A stretch of DNA of 64,000 nt from Daldinia sp. FL1419 (Eukaryota > Ascomycota > Sordariomycetes > Xylariales > Hypoxylaceae), in contig MU623360.1 in assembly GCA_025201765.1 (NCBI GenBank), positions 186,001 to 250,000 on the forward strand. The letters run 5' to 3'. Position 1 is the first letter of the stretch. Each line of letters begins with the position of its first letter. The notes under the pieces were generated by a model that saw only the letters and a program-made list of their open reading frames with translations, had not been told where the DNA came from and ran no database searches. The translations under genes and the position numbers were made by a program. Shown here piece by piece: positions 12,914 through 25,022 of the stretch.

Positions 12914-13102
12914 ATGAAAATACTTAGCATTTACCTTGCTATGGTGATGTTTGCCTTGGGGATCCTACTCCTTACAGGCGCACGTACAATACGATACCCA
13001 GAAGCTTGGTCTAATCGTCCGAGAAAGTCTTTTCCATCTTGTTTGCTACCTTTCCTACACGGCTCCAGTGGCAATACAGTTACCCTCTTAATAACGTCTT
13101 GA
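12914..13102 (+). CDS. Possible small secreted protein or first exon (hypothetical)
   Basis: A 62-residue frame with a true ATG begins MKILSIYLAMVMFALGILLL, a basic residue followed by a long hydrophobic core, as in a signal peptide or single membrane anchor. The remainder (ARTIRYPEAW onward) is basic and has no known motif. It stands alone in a 2.5-kb intergenic stretch. It may be a real small secreted protein, the first exon of a longer gene, or chance. I see no convincing second exon. Confidence 0.2.
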   Translation: MKILSIYLAMVMFALGILLLTGARTIRYPEAWSNRPRKSFPSCLLPFLHGSSGNTVTLLITS

Positions 13103-13714
13103 CGAAAGAACGACGGAACGGCCCAAACCGTATAAAGGCCTAGCTAAAGTATTGTTTTTCTGAGGCTTGAGGCTATTCGGTAATCTTTTATATCTGCTTA
13201 GCAGATACCAGACATGTCAGTATTACGGCCACCCCCTTTTATAGAACTTGCACTTCGTAGGTGGATGCCTACTTTAGGTACCCTTATTCTCTAAATATCC
13301 GAGACGACATCTAGTTCAAAAGGAGCACATATACGTATTCCCTCCACTCAACTAAGGACCTACTGGGGATGAAAGGCATAGGTATGTTCTTCGCTGTTAA
13401 TACATACCTACCTGCCTAACGATATAATATATCTACGCTGCCGTGGCATGTGATGTCACATTGCGGCTCTTTCGAAATGAACCGACAAGTGTTTGTTAGT
13501 GGATATGCTACCTAATGGAAATAATCGAGAAAGGCCCTGCGAGTTTGCAACGTGGGTAGGTAATCATAAAAATATCGCATACTATGATACCTTTAGTTAT
13601 ACCACCCATAAACGCACGATAAATGCACAATAAAGGTGCACGATGCCATCGACAACCTGCGACCTCAACCAATGTACCCAAGGACCTACCTGGACAGGGT
13701 TAAATATACCGTAA

Positions 13715-13740
13715 CATACCTACCTACCTAGGTACATATG
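13715..13740. repeat. TACCTAGGTA-type palindromic motif
   Basis: CATACCTACCTACCTAGGTA and neighbouring bases form a partial inverted repeat centred on CCTAGG. Same motif as at 9451-9682. Confidence 0.75.
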
Positions 13741-14345
13741 TCTACCATATCTCGACCACGGGAGTCCTTACGATATGGCATGATGCCAAGTATCTATGAG
13801 CTGATCCCGAACGCCCTCGTAGTTTTTTTTAGGCTAACGAGTTGGGAAGTATATATACATGCTCGTCCATACTTGCCTATGTACAGCATACAAAAGGAAG
13901 TTCTGGGGTACTTGGACATCAAGTCACTTTAATGAGGAGAAGAGATGGAGAATACACATGTGATGCGGCAGAGAACATTAACTAAATAGACGCTATTGCC
14001 GCAAGGCGGGATCACCCCCGGCATCAGATCGCAGTCCCGTGGCGTCTGCAAGACTAGTGTTGGAGCCAAAGAGACCTTGGGTAGTTTAAGCCCGATCGTA
14101 CTTCATCGAATAGACAGCTGAGTGATAGTAGATCAATGCTGGACACTTATACAGTGCCAAGAAACCCTTTCCTGTGTCACCTGATGTGTCCTATTATGAT
14201 CAAAGAATGCCTACACTGGCTTTGCGATAGTCGGCGGGATAGAATATGCAGCTGGGCGCTTAGCATTGATTCTATCTCCTAACCCTTAGCACCGGCGTAT
14301 GTGTCCGTATGTGCGTACACCGGCGCAGGAGTCAGCGTAACCACA

Positions 14346-17300
14346 TTACCCTCGTGTATCCCACAGATCGACAAAAGCCACCCCGGGTAATATGGGCTTT
14401 TCCATCGGCTCCACCATTCCTCGCTCGTACATCAAGAGCCATACGGCATCGGGATCCACCGCCTCTAACGCGGCTTTAGCATCCAGATTTGTAGATAGAG
14501 TGTCGGCGAGCAATAGAAGGATCTGATCGAATATCTCGTCATCAATCTGAACAAACGACACGATAGCGACCAGAAGCTCCTGCACCGCCTCCCAAGCCTG
14601 CGCGGCCTGAGTAAATCTGCCTAGGCCCGTGCTGGACACAACCTCGACTGCCTTGCTTGGTTCTTTACCTTCAACCCCGTTGCGGGATCGGATTGGGATT
14701 AGAATATCGCGATCTTGCATATCATCGCGGTTCGTCCTAGTTTTGACTTTCGCTTTGCTATTTGATTGGGTTGCGTCCATCTTTATCTTTCGACACCACC
14801 CGCCAAGTTTATCCCACCATTCCGTCTTGATCCTCGTATTAAGAAAATCGCCAGCACTCCTGCAAAGCGTAGCTAAGGCTTTACAAGCCGAGATTATAAC
14901 GAATGGCTCAGAGTCGTATAATCTCTCAACTAGAACAGGCCAGATTGAGTTAACGAGGGGCAAGAACGCATCCTCATCTGGCGAGAGCGCTGGGCAGACA
15001 GTAGCTAAAAGATCAAGTAATGATTTTCGCAACGTGGGCGAGGGTGAGGTTAGATAATGCTGTGTTAGATCGGTGATGCGCGCGAGAATCTTAAAGGTGG
15101 GCGTTTTAGGTGGCGGGGGCTTCTCAACTTCGGTACCAGACTCTTCATCATCTTCATGGTTTTCGGGCGCGGTTGGGCTCGTCTCTTTCCAGGGACGTTC
15201 CGGGTGAGGCTCGACCTTTTCGGGCTCAAGTTCCTCGAGGCGCCGCTTCTCTTGTCTTTCTATCCGACTAGAGAGAATATTACAGATATCTTCGGTCGTG
15301 ATCACAGCCTGTAAAGTTTTCTTATGATCCTTAGCCGATGATTTCACCACGTCTAAAAGTAAATGGTCGGAGTGCGACCCCTGTTGCACCACTTCTGTGA
15401 GCACACTAAATAAACTTTCCGCAAATAAGGGGTATCCATGATAGTTATCGAGAGCAGCAAAAATTGATGCGATCACATCATCGAGATATGGTATTAATTT
15501 CGGACCGGTAAGCCTTATCATCATTCGTAAGACCTGGGTTGATGTAGGGGATATATCAAAGGTGTTCAAACGTAAGGAGACCGAGTTGACCATATAGTCA
15601 ACATTCTCAATGATCAAGTCAGTAACACTGGCATATCCGCATGTTGCTGCAATGCTATTGAGACTGATGATCGCATGGTCCCGTAATCTAGGCACGTTAG
15701 AGCCGAGAAATGTTGTGATGGGGTATAGAACATCTATAAGTTCAGGGCGGAAGCTTTCTTTCGTCCTCGACGCAGCAAACGTTGTGACTTCTAAAGCTAT
15801 GGCTTGCAGTCGCCAATCCACTTCTTCAGCCTCAACTTGGGAATCCAGAATTGCGACGGAGAAAGAATAGAGTTCTTGGAAGATTGGCTCGCTCTCATCT
15901 GTTATAGCAGGTGTAGAGCTGAAGTCAAGAAAATCATCCAAGTCCGAAGACTGGGATAAGCTCGATTTCACGAGCTCGAAAGCTAACCAAAACGAGACAA
16001 CCTGGCTAGGCCCTGTAGAGTCCCGAACGTAGGCTAACAAGTCGTCAGCTAATTTACCTTGCTGCGATATAGACCCAGCTTTCGATAGCAAATCAAGAAG
16101 AGCCGTTCGTGTTGACTTCTCTGTTTCCTGTGAAATAAGAACAGGTGGGAAGATATCAGGACCATTCCGTTTAATTACATCCATGTTCAACTCGACAGAG
16201 TCCGCAGGAAGCTCAGACATCACACCTGATTTCGATGCTAGAACAAGTGCAGTGGTACTATCCCTCAAGGAGGCAGCTAGCGAGTCTTCTAGGATAGACG
16301 AATCAAGTTGAAGTGCTGCGATAAAGTGTTGGCCTTTAATAAGATTACGAATTGCTTGTTGCTTGATCTTGTCGTCGCTAGATTGCACTACCCGGGGAAG
16401 ACTCGTGGCCCAATTATAAACCGTAGTCTTTATAGTATCTCCGAGTTCTGGGTAGATCCTAGCTAGATCAGCCAGACTCGTCTCAAACACCGATTTCTCT
16501 TTTTCTTGGTCCGCTAGTATTATGGCACTCTCGACGAGTATGTATACACATTCCACAAGAGATTCGTGGCATTCGTCTAGAAGGCTGATGCATAGTTTTT
16601 CTAGAGCCATCCGAATATCGTCGGAATCGGCATTCCGTAACTTCAGGACGCTTGCGAGAGCAAGCTTGATTTTAGACGTAGTTGCCTTTAGCCACGATGG
16701 GGATAGAACTTTTCCGTCGTTGGTCTTTTCGCTCCCCTCTGTTGTTTGCTTCTTCATTATTCCCATAACCTTTATATCCCCTAAAACCCGGGTAAGCACA
16801 TCCTTCATAGCATTGATACCACCAATTAAGACTCTTCTTTGGTATTTATATGCTACCGGTGGTGTAAGTAGTCTGCTTAGAGACGAGACTATTCCAGGAA
16901 GAAAAGTAGCCAACGCAGCTTGGTCTCTGATGGCAGCAAGAAGCGCGTTCAGCACTCCCAGCGCCTCCAGTTTGATGTCCGAAGTTTTTCCATCCGTGAT
17001 GCTGTCCAGTATAACGGTGATAGCGTGGCCTAACGCGGGAATTGCGTTCGTATCTACCAGTGCCGCTGCTCCGGCTGGCGAAGAACCAGTAGCTTTGACC
17101 AATTCTGCCAACGCCCGAAGTGCTTCCAGTTCTGTTTCCTCTGGAATCTGATCTTTCCTTTCCTGGCCAGGAACGCCACCAATGATGAAGGTAAGAAATA
17201 TGAGGAGCTGCTGGGATAGTTCATTAGGAACCTTGCCCTTCCATCCATACCGAATTAACGTTCGCAAGCATTTGATGGTTAGCTCTGTTAGTCGAATAGG

Positions 17301-17625
17301 ATATTGTTGCTGATTTCGCAAGATGTTGGACAGTGGGAAAAAGATGTAATCAGCAAGCTTCTCATCCAAAACAGTTTCATCAGCAGAGATCTGCCTATCT
17401 AGGATAGTAGAGAGGTCTTGGACTACATTAAGGAGATCCTTGGCACTCGCTCTCTTATCAGCTGCACGGACAGTCAAATTATTGATGGCGACGCATCGCG
17501 GTTTGAGCTATCTTGAAATTAGTACATGATGCATTTCTAAATTTAATTTTAATGAAATATTGGTCGAGGGATTATCAAACCTCTTTGAAGAACTCATTCC
17601 TAGTAGCCGAGGAATCACTAGCCAT
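14346..17625 (-). CDS. tti1: TELO2-interacting protein 1 (Tti1), TTT complex subunit
   Basis: HEAT-repeat scaffold that, with Tel2 and Tti2, stabilises PIKK kinases such as TOR, ATM/Tel1 and ATR/Mec1 (family knowledge). Exon 1 is 17625-17581 (15 codons, ATG). A 73-nt intron with a TACTAAT branch site and TAG acceptor is followed by exon 2, 17507-14346; total 1068 aa. Splicing is required: exon 2 has an in-frame stop just upstream, and joining gives FFKELKPRCVAINNL, the typical Tti1 start. The protein is almost wholly alpha-helical repeats. An acidic linker (DDEESGTEVEKPPPP) lies near three-quarters of the length, followed by the conserved C-terminal HEAT block with TEWWDKLGGWCRKIK. The intron donor is GTTTGA, not the usual GTNNGT. 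The gene is head-to-head with the alpha/beta-hydrolase, 410 bp between start codons. Confidence 0.85.
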
Positions 17626-18035
17626 TTTTAGGTATATTCATTATTTTAGTTTTAAGTTGATCGCTGGTCTCTAAAAATGCGTGATGAGAGAGAGAGTTCT
17701 ACTATGGAGTCTCCAACTTCAGTCGGTGCTGCCTCGTTTGGAAACGATGGATTTGATTAGTGCCAAACATATGCACATACCAGAGAGGTAGGTATGATTT
17801 TATCCAATTATCTACCTAAATACCTAGGTATGGATATATGCATACCCCCCCTTCCCCCCGCAGGTGACTTCCAACACTGGAGATTTCCAAACACTTGACA
17901 CTCGACACTCGACAGATAATAGTCGTCGCTACAGACAATTAAATTTTTATCAACTTTCAAACTAACAGATTCTAACTCGAAGGATCCAGTTAAGTCGGAT
18001 AGATTGATTAGTTCTTGAAATTGGTAGAAAATAAA
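17626..18035. promoter_or_regulatory. Bidirectional promoter region between tti1 and the DUF1749 hydrolase
   Basis: The 410 bp between two divergent start codons must contain both promoters and leaders (inference from layout). It contains a GAGAGAGAG tract near 17690 and a TACCTAGGTA-type cluster at 17785-17833, just before a C-rich tract (17845-17861). No TATA box was identified. Confidence 0.65.
17785..17833. repeat. TACCTAGGTA-type motif cluster
   Basis: GAGGTAGGTA and ATCTACCTAAATACCTAGGT lie within 50 bp inside the divergent promoter. Confidence 0.7.
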
Positions 18036-18984
18036 ATGGCGCCGTCGGGAACATTCACTACAACGGTGCACCCTTTCGAATCCCCAACACCACACGCCTG
18101 TGCATATGAAGTTGGCCTCGCTAACGCAAGGAATGCGCTTGTATTTATCGGCGGTCTCGGTGACGGGCCTCACACTGTACCATATCCGCGGGCGATAGCC
18201 AGGCGCCTAGAAACAGAGTCTGACATCAGCTATTCCGTCTTCGAATTCAGGCTATCTAGCTCTTTCTTGGGCTTTGGCTTCGGCCGTCTAGCTAACGACG
18301 TGGCTGATATATCAGCTCTTGTTAAGTATTTAAGAAGTATAGGAAAGGAACGTATAGTCTTGTTAGGCCATTCTACCGGAAGCCAGGATTGTATGGAGTA
18401 TACGTCGCCTTCGCATAATGCCGCGCCGGTCGAAGGATATATTCTTCAGGCGCCGGTATCAGATCGCGGCGCAATAGCCTCAGAAATGGGACAATCTAAA
18501 TTGGATGAGAGCATTGAGATCGCAAAACAGCTCATCACTTCCGGTAGAGGCCATGAGCGTATGTTACCTGAAAAGACTTCACCCTCCTTTCACGATACAC
18601 CGATATCTGCGTCGCGGTGGTACGCGCTTGGAGCAGCCGAGTATGTGGTCCATCACTCAACATCAACTCTAGTGATTCCTATATTAACTGCTTGGTAGCG
18701 GCGAAGATAATTATTTTGATCCCGGGCTCCCAGATGACGTAGTTGGGCCTTATTGGAAGCGAGTAGACAAGCCCATTCTTATACTTCATTCGGGAAACGA
18801 TGAGTTTGTCCCTAGTTCCATCGATAAAGATGCCTTGGTTAAGCATTGGAGATCGCTTTGCCGTCCGGACATCGCGAGTGAGCTCTCGGGTATAATTCCG
18901 GGTGCCGGCCATAGGGTAGAGGAGCCAGAGGCAGAAGCATGGCTCGTTGACACGGTAGTCAAGTTTTTACGGGGTATTAAATAA
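18036..18984 (+). CDS. DUF1749/UPF0613 alpha/beta-hydrolase (SidJ-type esterase family)
   Basis: Two exons, 18036-18640 and 18699-18984, give 296 aa. The 58-nt intron has a GTATGT donor and GGTAG acceptor, and splicing joins LGAA to DGEDNYFDPGLPDD, a conserved stretch of this family. The unspliced frame stops at 18698. The catalytic triad can be read: nucleophile Ser113 in GHSTGSQD, Asp236 in HSGNDEFVP, His273 in GAGHRVEE. No signal peptide, so probably cytosolic. In Aspergillus fumigatus a member of this family, SidJ, hydrolyses the siderophore fusarinine C; whether this protein does so is not shown by the sequence. The upstream TTG-led frame is not the start; the first ATG is 18036. No siderophore genes lie next to it; it shares a divergent promoter with tti1. 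Confidence 0.87.
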
Positions 18985-20018
18985 ATCGGCGAGGTCTTCG
19001 GGGGGTCAGAGTTCGGACAGCTGAATCCTATCATAATCGATTCCCGGCATTAAAAGTATAAAAAACTCAATTTGACCTACGAAGTGTTTATTTTCACATC
19101 CATCCGAGTCAAAATTGGCCTGGTCGGCGAACCGCGGGCACCAGTCTGAGCCGCGCTCGCACTATTGAAAAGTCGGCGATCACACAGAGTCCGGATATGT
19201 CCCTTGGGTCGCCATCGCCGAATACCTCAGGCGCACACTGGTAGGACGTATTAAAAGTGCATTCTACAATTTCCAACACCCGGATTTAACCCTCTTCTAC
19301 TTGTTCATCAAATCTGAAAATTCCAACTCCCGGCTCGACGAACATAGAAACTTACCATAGGCAATTTCATTGCTCGCGACCGACATATAAAATGTGTTTT
19401 GGTGCAACGTGCTCAACTTGCTGTCAGTTGATTCTTAGTAAACTAGCTCTACATGTAGCATATTAATACCATCACAGCAGGAAAATCCTGGCGAGGATGC
19501 GGTTCGCATATTCCGTCAGCTCTTGCAGGAATCCCGGAGAAGGATTGGTGTACATGCCAGCCACGAGTGATAGTCGACGGAAAACCCTACCCTCCGGCGG
19601 CGAAGATGGCGATCCCCGGGCTGTCTTGGCTCAGTAGCATATTCGGAAGCGGAGGTGGGAGAAGTGCGGGAGATACGGATACAAAGGACAAGGGAGAGAT
19701 TTGACTCGGGTGTTATCTATCATACGTACCTCATCACTCGGCCTTCTCCTCTTCCTCCTCACCAAAATTCCCCAATGCCCCTCTCTTCCACCCCACCACC
19801 AAAGATAAGTGAACCCGAGTTAGACCCATGAGGTAACCTTATTATGTATCTACTTGATAAGGGAATGTTTAGAACTTCCGTATCTTTTTTTATTGGGAAA
19901 CATATGGCAGGTTATATTCATCGTCTGTCCATATTTGACTTATACTCGCTTGGGACTTGATTTGTGTATATCCACGTCGGCCTTGGCAAGGGGGAGGTAG
20001 TATACAATATCGTCTAAA
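18985..20018. other. Intergenic before the P450 gene
   Basis: No recognisable gene. Short open frames do not resemble proteins. It presumably holds the hydrolase 3' UTR and the P450 promoter. Confidence 0.55.
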
Positions 20019-21820
20019 ATGCTCCTCCTTGATCCTCTCCTTCTAGCTATCGCGTGTTTTGCATTAAGCATTTTATACATATGGCGATGCATCACTTCTC
20101 CCCTGCGAACTCTACCCGGGCCAAAAATCTCGGTCTTTAGTTCATGGATACTCAAGTATCACGAATTCCACGCCCGCCGCACGAAGTATATCCATAGCCT
20201 CCACCGGAAATATGGCCCCGTGGTTCGAATAGCTCCAAACGAGGTGTCTTTTGCGTCGCTCGACGCCGTGAAGGAGATCTACGGTTCGGGCGGAAGCGGC
20301 TATGATAAAACCGAGTTTTATAATCTCTTTACGATATACGGTCGAAGGTAAGGGATATCCCCACCCGCAAAACTAGAGACCTCTTGGTTAGACAGGCATT
20401 CTAGACACAAAAATAAGCTGACGAAAAGTCGTATAGGACCATGTTCAGTACTTTAAAAAAGGAGGATGTTAGTTTCGTAGGCAATTGTCCATTTCGCGGG
20501 GAACATGCTGATACGTATCTAGCACGCCAAAAGGAAAAGAATCCTCGCAGATCGATATGCTAATACCAATATCTTGAAGTCGGAGTCACTCCGCGGGATT
20601 AGGGAACGGTCAGAGCGATTCGTTGAGAGATGCTCGAAGCTTGCTGGTGGAAGCATTGATGTTTTCGTAAGGAAATTGTGTAATGACCTATGGATGATAT
20701 ACTAATTAGCAATCAGATTTGTATGACTACCTATTATAGATTGTTCTCAAGGGACTCACTAATAAGACGAAATAGGCCTGCACGACTATGCATTTGATTG
20801 TGTGACACATCATCTTTTTCATCCATATGGTTCGGATTCGCTCCGGGACCCCAAAGATGAGGAGATTATGAAGCAGGTGACCTTCGACGATAGTCTTCAG
20901 AGTACGTCTTATCATCAAAGCCCGGCTTCTCCTTCTCTTAGACTAACAGAAGCTAGACCGTCTAGTCGAATACTATAGCCCGGGCTTGCACAAGATAATC
21001 GGCAATGTTTTATCCTTATTTGCAAAACCGCGCCAGACGCCCCTGGCGGACGACTTGGTCATGTCGGCAAGCGCCAGGACCGGCCCTGCACAGTTTACTC
21101 TGTTAAGTCGTATGCAGGATAAGAACTATGTAATGGAACATATTGACATGGCGGCTGAGTGTCTTGATCATATGGCTGCGGGAATCGACACTACCGGCGA
21201 TGCTTTGTGCTTTTTGATGTGGGAAATCTCACAGCCCAGGTCATTTTACGTCCAGCGGCGCCTCCAGGAAGAACTGCGTTCAAATCCTGGGGTAGCTTTT
21301 GATAAGTTACCTTATCTTGATGCCGTCGTCATGGAGGGACTTCGTTGCTTCCCAGCAATTCCTATGTCCCTTCCTCGATACGTCCCTTCGGGTGGTCGCA
21401 CAATCGATTCGTATTTCATCCCCGAGAGAGTGATAGTGAGTTGTCAGGCATACTCAACTCACCGCATTGATGAAAACATATTTCCACAACCCGATACATT
21501 CGACCCGGATCGTTGGTTGCAAGCAGCAGGGGAGCTGGAGAGAAAACGGCTATTCTTCGCTTTTGCTAGCGGCGGCAGAGGTTGTATTGGGAAGCAGTAA
21601 GCTATAGCTGACCTTGCAAGGCTTATACATTGCTAACGATAATAGTTTGGCGCTTGCGGAAATGAAAACCTTGCTTAGGGACGTCTACTCGCGGTACACT
21701 ACGGTACCTGACACGTCAATGGCTCCCGAAGACATGGAAATGGCGGACCAGTTAATTTCTTCACAGCCTCAGGGGAAAAGATGCCTTTTGACGCTTACCC
21801 CACTAGGGGATGAGGTCTGA
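20019..21820 (+). CDS. Cytochrome P450 monooxygenase
   Basis: Membrane-bound haem monooxygenase; substrate unknown. Six exons: 20019-20347, 20437-20467, 20523-20679, 20776-20901, 20957-21596, 21646-21820, giving 485 aa. An N-terminal membrane anchor is followed by the LPGPK proline-rich hinge. I-helix AGIDTT is at residues 289-294, the K-helix ExxR (EGLR) at 341-344, FDPDRW next, then the haem loop FASGGRGCIG with Cys424 as iron ligand. Two junctions look like frameshifts until the right sites are used: donor GTAATG at 20680 to acceptor 20775, and acceptor 20956, which restores DSLQNRLVEYYSP. The last intron (49 nt) restores GKHLALAEMK. The gene therefore looks intact, not a pseudogene. No polyketide, peptide or terpene synthase gene lies nearby, so it is an orphan P450 here. 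Family number cannot be given by eye. Confidence 0.88.
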
Positions 21821-22081
21821 GCTGAATACACCTACCTAAGGTAGGTCATCAAGAACGCAAGTTTTGTGTACTGGGTGTATTGAAAGCCTGTAGGTACCGA
21901 GATAGTGAGCCATTAGCCAATGCTGTAGCCCTGCTCGTTTTCTACCCCAGACATGGACGTGGCGAGTGTATCGTATGACCCCATGCCCTATTCCGAACAC
22001 CAGGGTTGACTTCTGGTCGCGGGGAGCTTCTTAACGGCCCAACGGGGACTACTATCTCAACATAGTCAGGTCTCATGATAA

Positions 22082-22471
22082 ACGTACCCACAGACGTATC
22101 TTCCGTATTGCCTAAGTTGGTTAAAGATATTATACAACACTCTTGTCTATAATATCTATAAGCATGGGCCAGGAGCCTTTAAAATACGCCCTTTCGCCAA
22201 GCTTGACTCGTACGAGAGTTGATGCCCAACGAGACCGGCCTTGAAAATAAGCTGTAAACCCATCGGCATGTGACGAGGCGGAGGATGCCGTATTGCGAGT
22301 GGAGAGATCAAATTTCTCTTTGATACCATAGTACGCGACCTGCCTAACGAAGTATTGCGCTTGTCCGTCAGTCCCCGGTTTGAAAGATTTTGGATATTGG
22401 ATATGGACTCTCGGAGTAACTTCCGGATTGGCGGTCTCATTACTGAGCTAGTAAATACAGGTATTCGGTGA
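22082..22471 (+). pseudogene. Possible gene relic, unidentified
   Basis: Two successive stretches read like protein but end in stops. The first ends KHGPGAFKIRPFAKLDSYES then TGA at 22220-22222. The second begins near FDTIVRDLPNEVLRL, includes RFERFWILDMDSRSNFRIGG and ends at TGA 22469-22471. No start codon or full frame links them. I do not recognise the family. It could be a decayed gene, exons of an unrecognised gene, or chance. Confidence 0.2.
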
Positions 22472-25022
22472 ATACAGGATTAAGCTGGGATTTAGAGGTT
22501 AGCTAAGCTCTGTTTATACATATGAGCGCCGCCTACGCCGTTCGGACTTTGGACAAAACATCGAGAAACATGGATACCTACTTCCAGCACACACAGCCAT
22601 AAGCCCCTGTGACTACGTAGGCCAACATTCCTCGCAGAACAGCAAAGTCTTTGGAAATATATCTTTAGTTCTACCTCGTAGCAGCCATGTCTCTAGACGA
22701 TGAGAATAGAAGCGTTACTATAGACAATGTGATAGCGCTGAATGACACTGGGCCTTGCTAGATCTAGAAATATTCCGCCTACAGCCGAACAACTGAAATT
22801 AGCGTTAGCATATGGCTTTTACGGGTACAAATAAACGCAGCATATGAAAATTACTTAGTTATTAATCCTTTAGAGCAATTACTATTAGTAGGCATAGCCT
22901 TCTGTAATAATATGCCACCTACTACTCTCTTTATTCATTCACTATATAATTGCAAGAGGAGGTCTACGTAGAATTGGTATTACCTGCGCGGCTGTCAGAT
23001 TGTATTATCAGATGCTTAGATTAAAGATTTCGTGTGACGAAAGGCTGACCCCTGGAAAGCTCTTGGCTATCATATTTTCCTTGGGCACTGTGATAGTCAT
23101 TGCCACGGCTCGACCCGATGGTTTGGATCCCGTTTGTATGGATACCTGGAATACCTGAGCATATATGGGGTAGGCGTACAAGTGTCACTGTGGATTTCGA
23201 TGTTTATTAAACAACGCCATTGGTATCACTCAAGTCAATACCTTGCAAAGCGTTGTGAAACGCTAGCACCCAAGGTTTCAAAATCATTAATTAATGGCGT
23301 TGTTATACGTCTAATATGGAATCATACGCGAAGAAATATGAGCTAAGGTAAAAGATCCTCGAGAGGCAATTACCTGTATCATAGGGTGCTTTAGTAGGAC
23401 GTATCAAAGGGCTAATGGAAAGTAGTTTGCAACTCCAGGCGGAAATTGGGCATATATGAAGTAAATAGCATAACCAGAATGAACTAACTATCTAGGTAGT
23501 TACAACAAATGGACTCCAATGAATTTACTAAGGAATCCTAATAGAGTAGATTTTGGTTTAATACGGTAAACATAGGGAGTCCCGTATTCTGGGTCCTCGC
23601 CTATCAGGTACCAAAGTAGGGAAGTATCATCCAAGCTGCAACCGTAAGGGTAAAGATCCATAGGTATATAATTTGTTAAGCTTGATATAGTTCCTCCCTG
23701 TGGGGAATTCACTGCGACGAAGAAAAGATTCTAGATTCCCAAGAGAAAAAAAATGATGTGGCATTGATGGACGGCGACTGACAAGGGGCTTCCCATGCAT
23801 CCTTCTGCACATAATCCCCGGGGTGAAGGCATCTCGCGTACCTTTTATGCTACATTACTTGCTCTTAGATCGGCCTATGCAGCTGTATGCAACCCTCGAA
23901 CGAGACTACAGCCTCTCGGCCAGCCATGGGACTGGGTACGTTGCATATGTCTCACTAAGTTTCTCTCGTTGACAGGCCTTGGCAGATCCTGCGACTAGAC
24001 TAGTTAGCTCACACTGTTAGACACGCAGGAAACCGCACATCCTTCAACAGCTTGTAAGTCCAGGTACTTCTAACAGCGTTGATCTTCCCAATGGGTTGAT
24101 ACTTACAGACGGCGTGGGGGTCAAAACCGCAAGAAAGGAGACCGGGGATAAGGTACGGATGGAGCATGGATGGAGTGAATAATCCTATCCCTATCCCCAT
24201 GCATATGGTGATCTAGATTACCTAAAGTACGGGTGCGAACAAGCGAGAGCATTGACAGCACTAGCTCCTTTTAACTCTGGACTATGTGAACAGATACAAG
24301 GGTATTTATTCTGTTTGGGAACACCTGCATCCAGACTATCGGATGTGTGCGCTATGATGGCATCTGAATCTATATGAAACCCTGGACTGGGTGCCCAGAT
24401 ATTCTAGAAAAGCCCCTATTCAGTAAACGGTAAGCCTAGAGCCGATAGGAACCAGTAGCAGAATAGAGTCAACCCGAAAAGGACTCCGGATTCTCTTTTG
24501 CCTCGGTAGTACATAACCTGGTCTCCGGGACTAGCTGGCCAACTACCCTCCATTGTTTTTGTAGAAGGACGTGTTTACGAATGTAGTGCCACATACGTCA
24601 CGAAAACCGTGTCAAACAACTATATCTTGTTACCTCGCAGTGAAGACCGAGAAGGTTCATATGAAGCTGTGTAAAACAGCACGCACCATTTGCTCTCGTG
24701 TATTTTGCCTAACCTACAGACTTTCTTCGCCGCCGGGCTCTGCTGATTATGACGTTTGCGCAAAGATGGAAAAGCACAAGCGGAGGGGGCGAAGAGATTT
24801 TCTCTCAAAAGTACCGAATCCTCGGCTACATCTGACGCAAGCCCGCAGTCGAATCAACGCTCCATACATACTAGCATACGCACACACAGCACAACGATCC
24901 GGCAATGTACTATGTATTGGCATAGATCTATATGCGGGTCGGCGTCAAGCGACCTAACCGTATGGTCGACCCGATCTAAGCCAGGCGCGGAGCCGACGGC
25001 TCTGAAACCAAACGAGCTGATT

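Larger units (their letters stand above)
11857..14345. other. Intergenic, 2.5 kb
   Basis: Contains the permease promoter, then a stretch without recognisable genes up to the Tti1 stop codon. Notable: a G10 run followed by T-rich sequence (12568-12595), TACCTAGGTA-type motif at 12251-12265 and 13715-13740, and a short open frame with a signal-peptide-like start at 12914-13102, listed separately. Confidence 0.5.

Noticed and set aside
16522..17151. 209-codon open frame on the plus strand
   Set aside because: Antisense shadow of the tti1 coding region; Ser-rich composition reflects the complementary codons and no motif is present.
18985..20018. Searched for a partner gene or regulator next to the P450
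   Set aside because: Only short, unrecognisable frames; nothing supportable.
20665..20990. Apparent frameshifts making the P450 a pseudogene
   Set aside because: Alternative GT-AG sites (donor 20680/acceptor 20775; donor 20902/acceptor 20956) restore an open, family-like sequence, so I call the gene intact.
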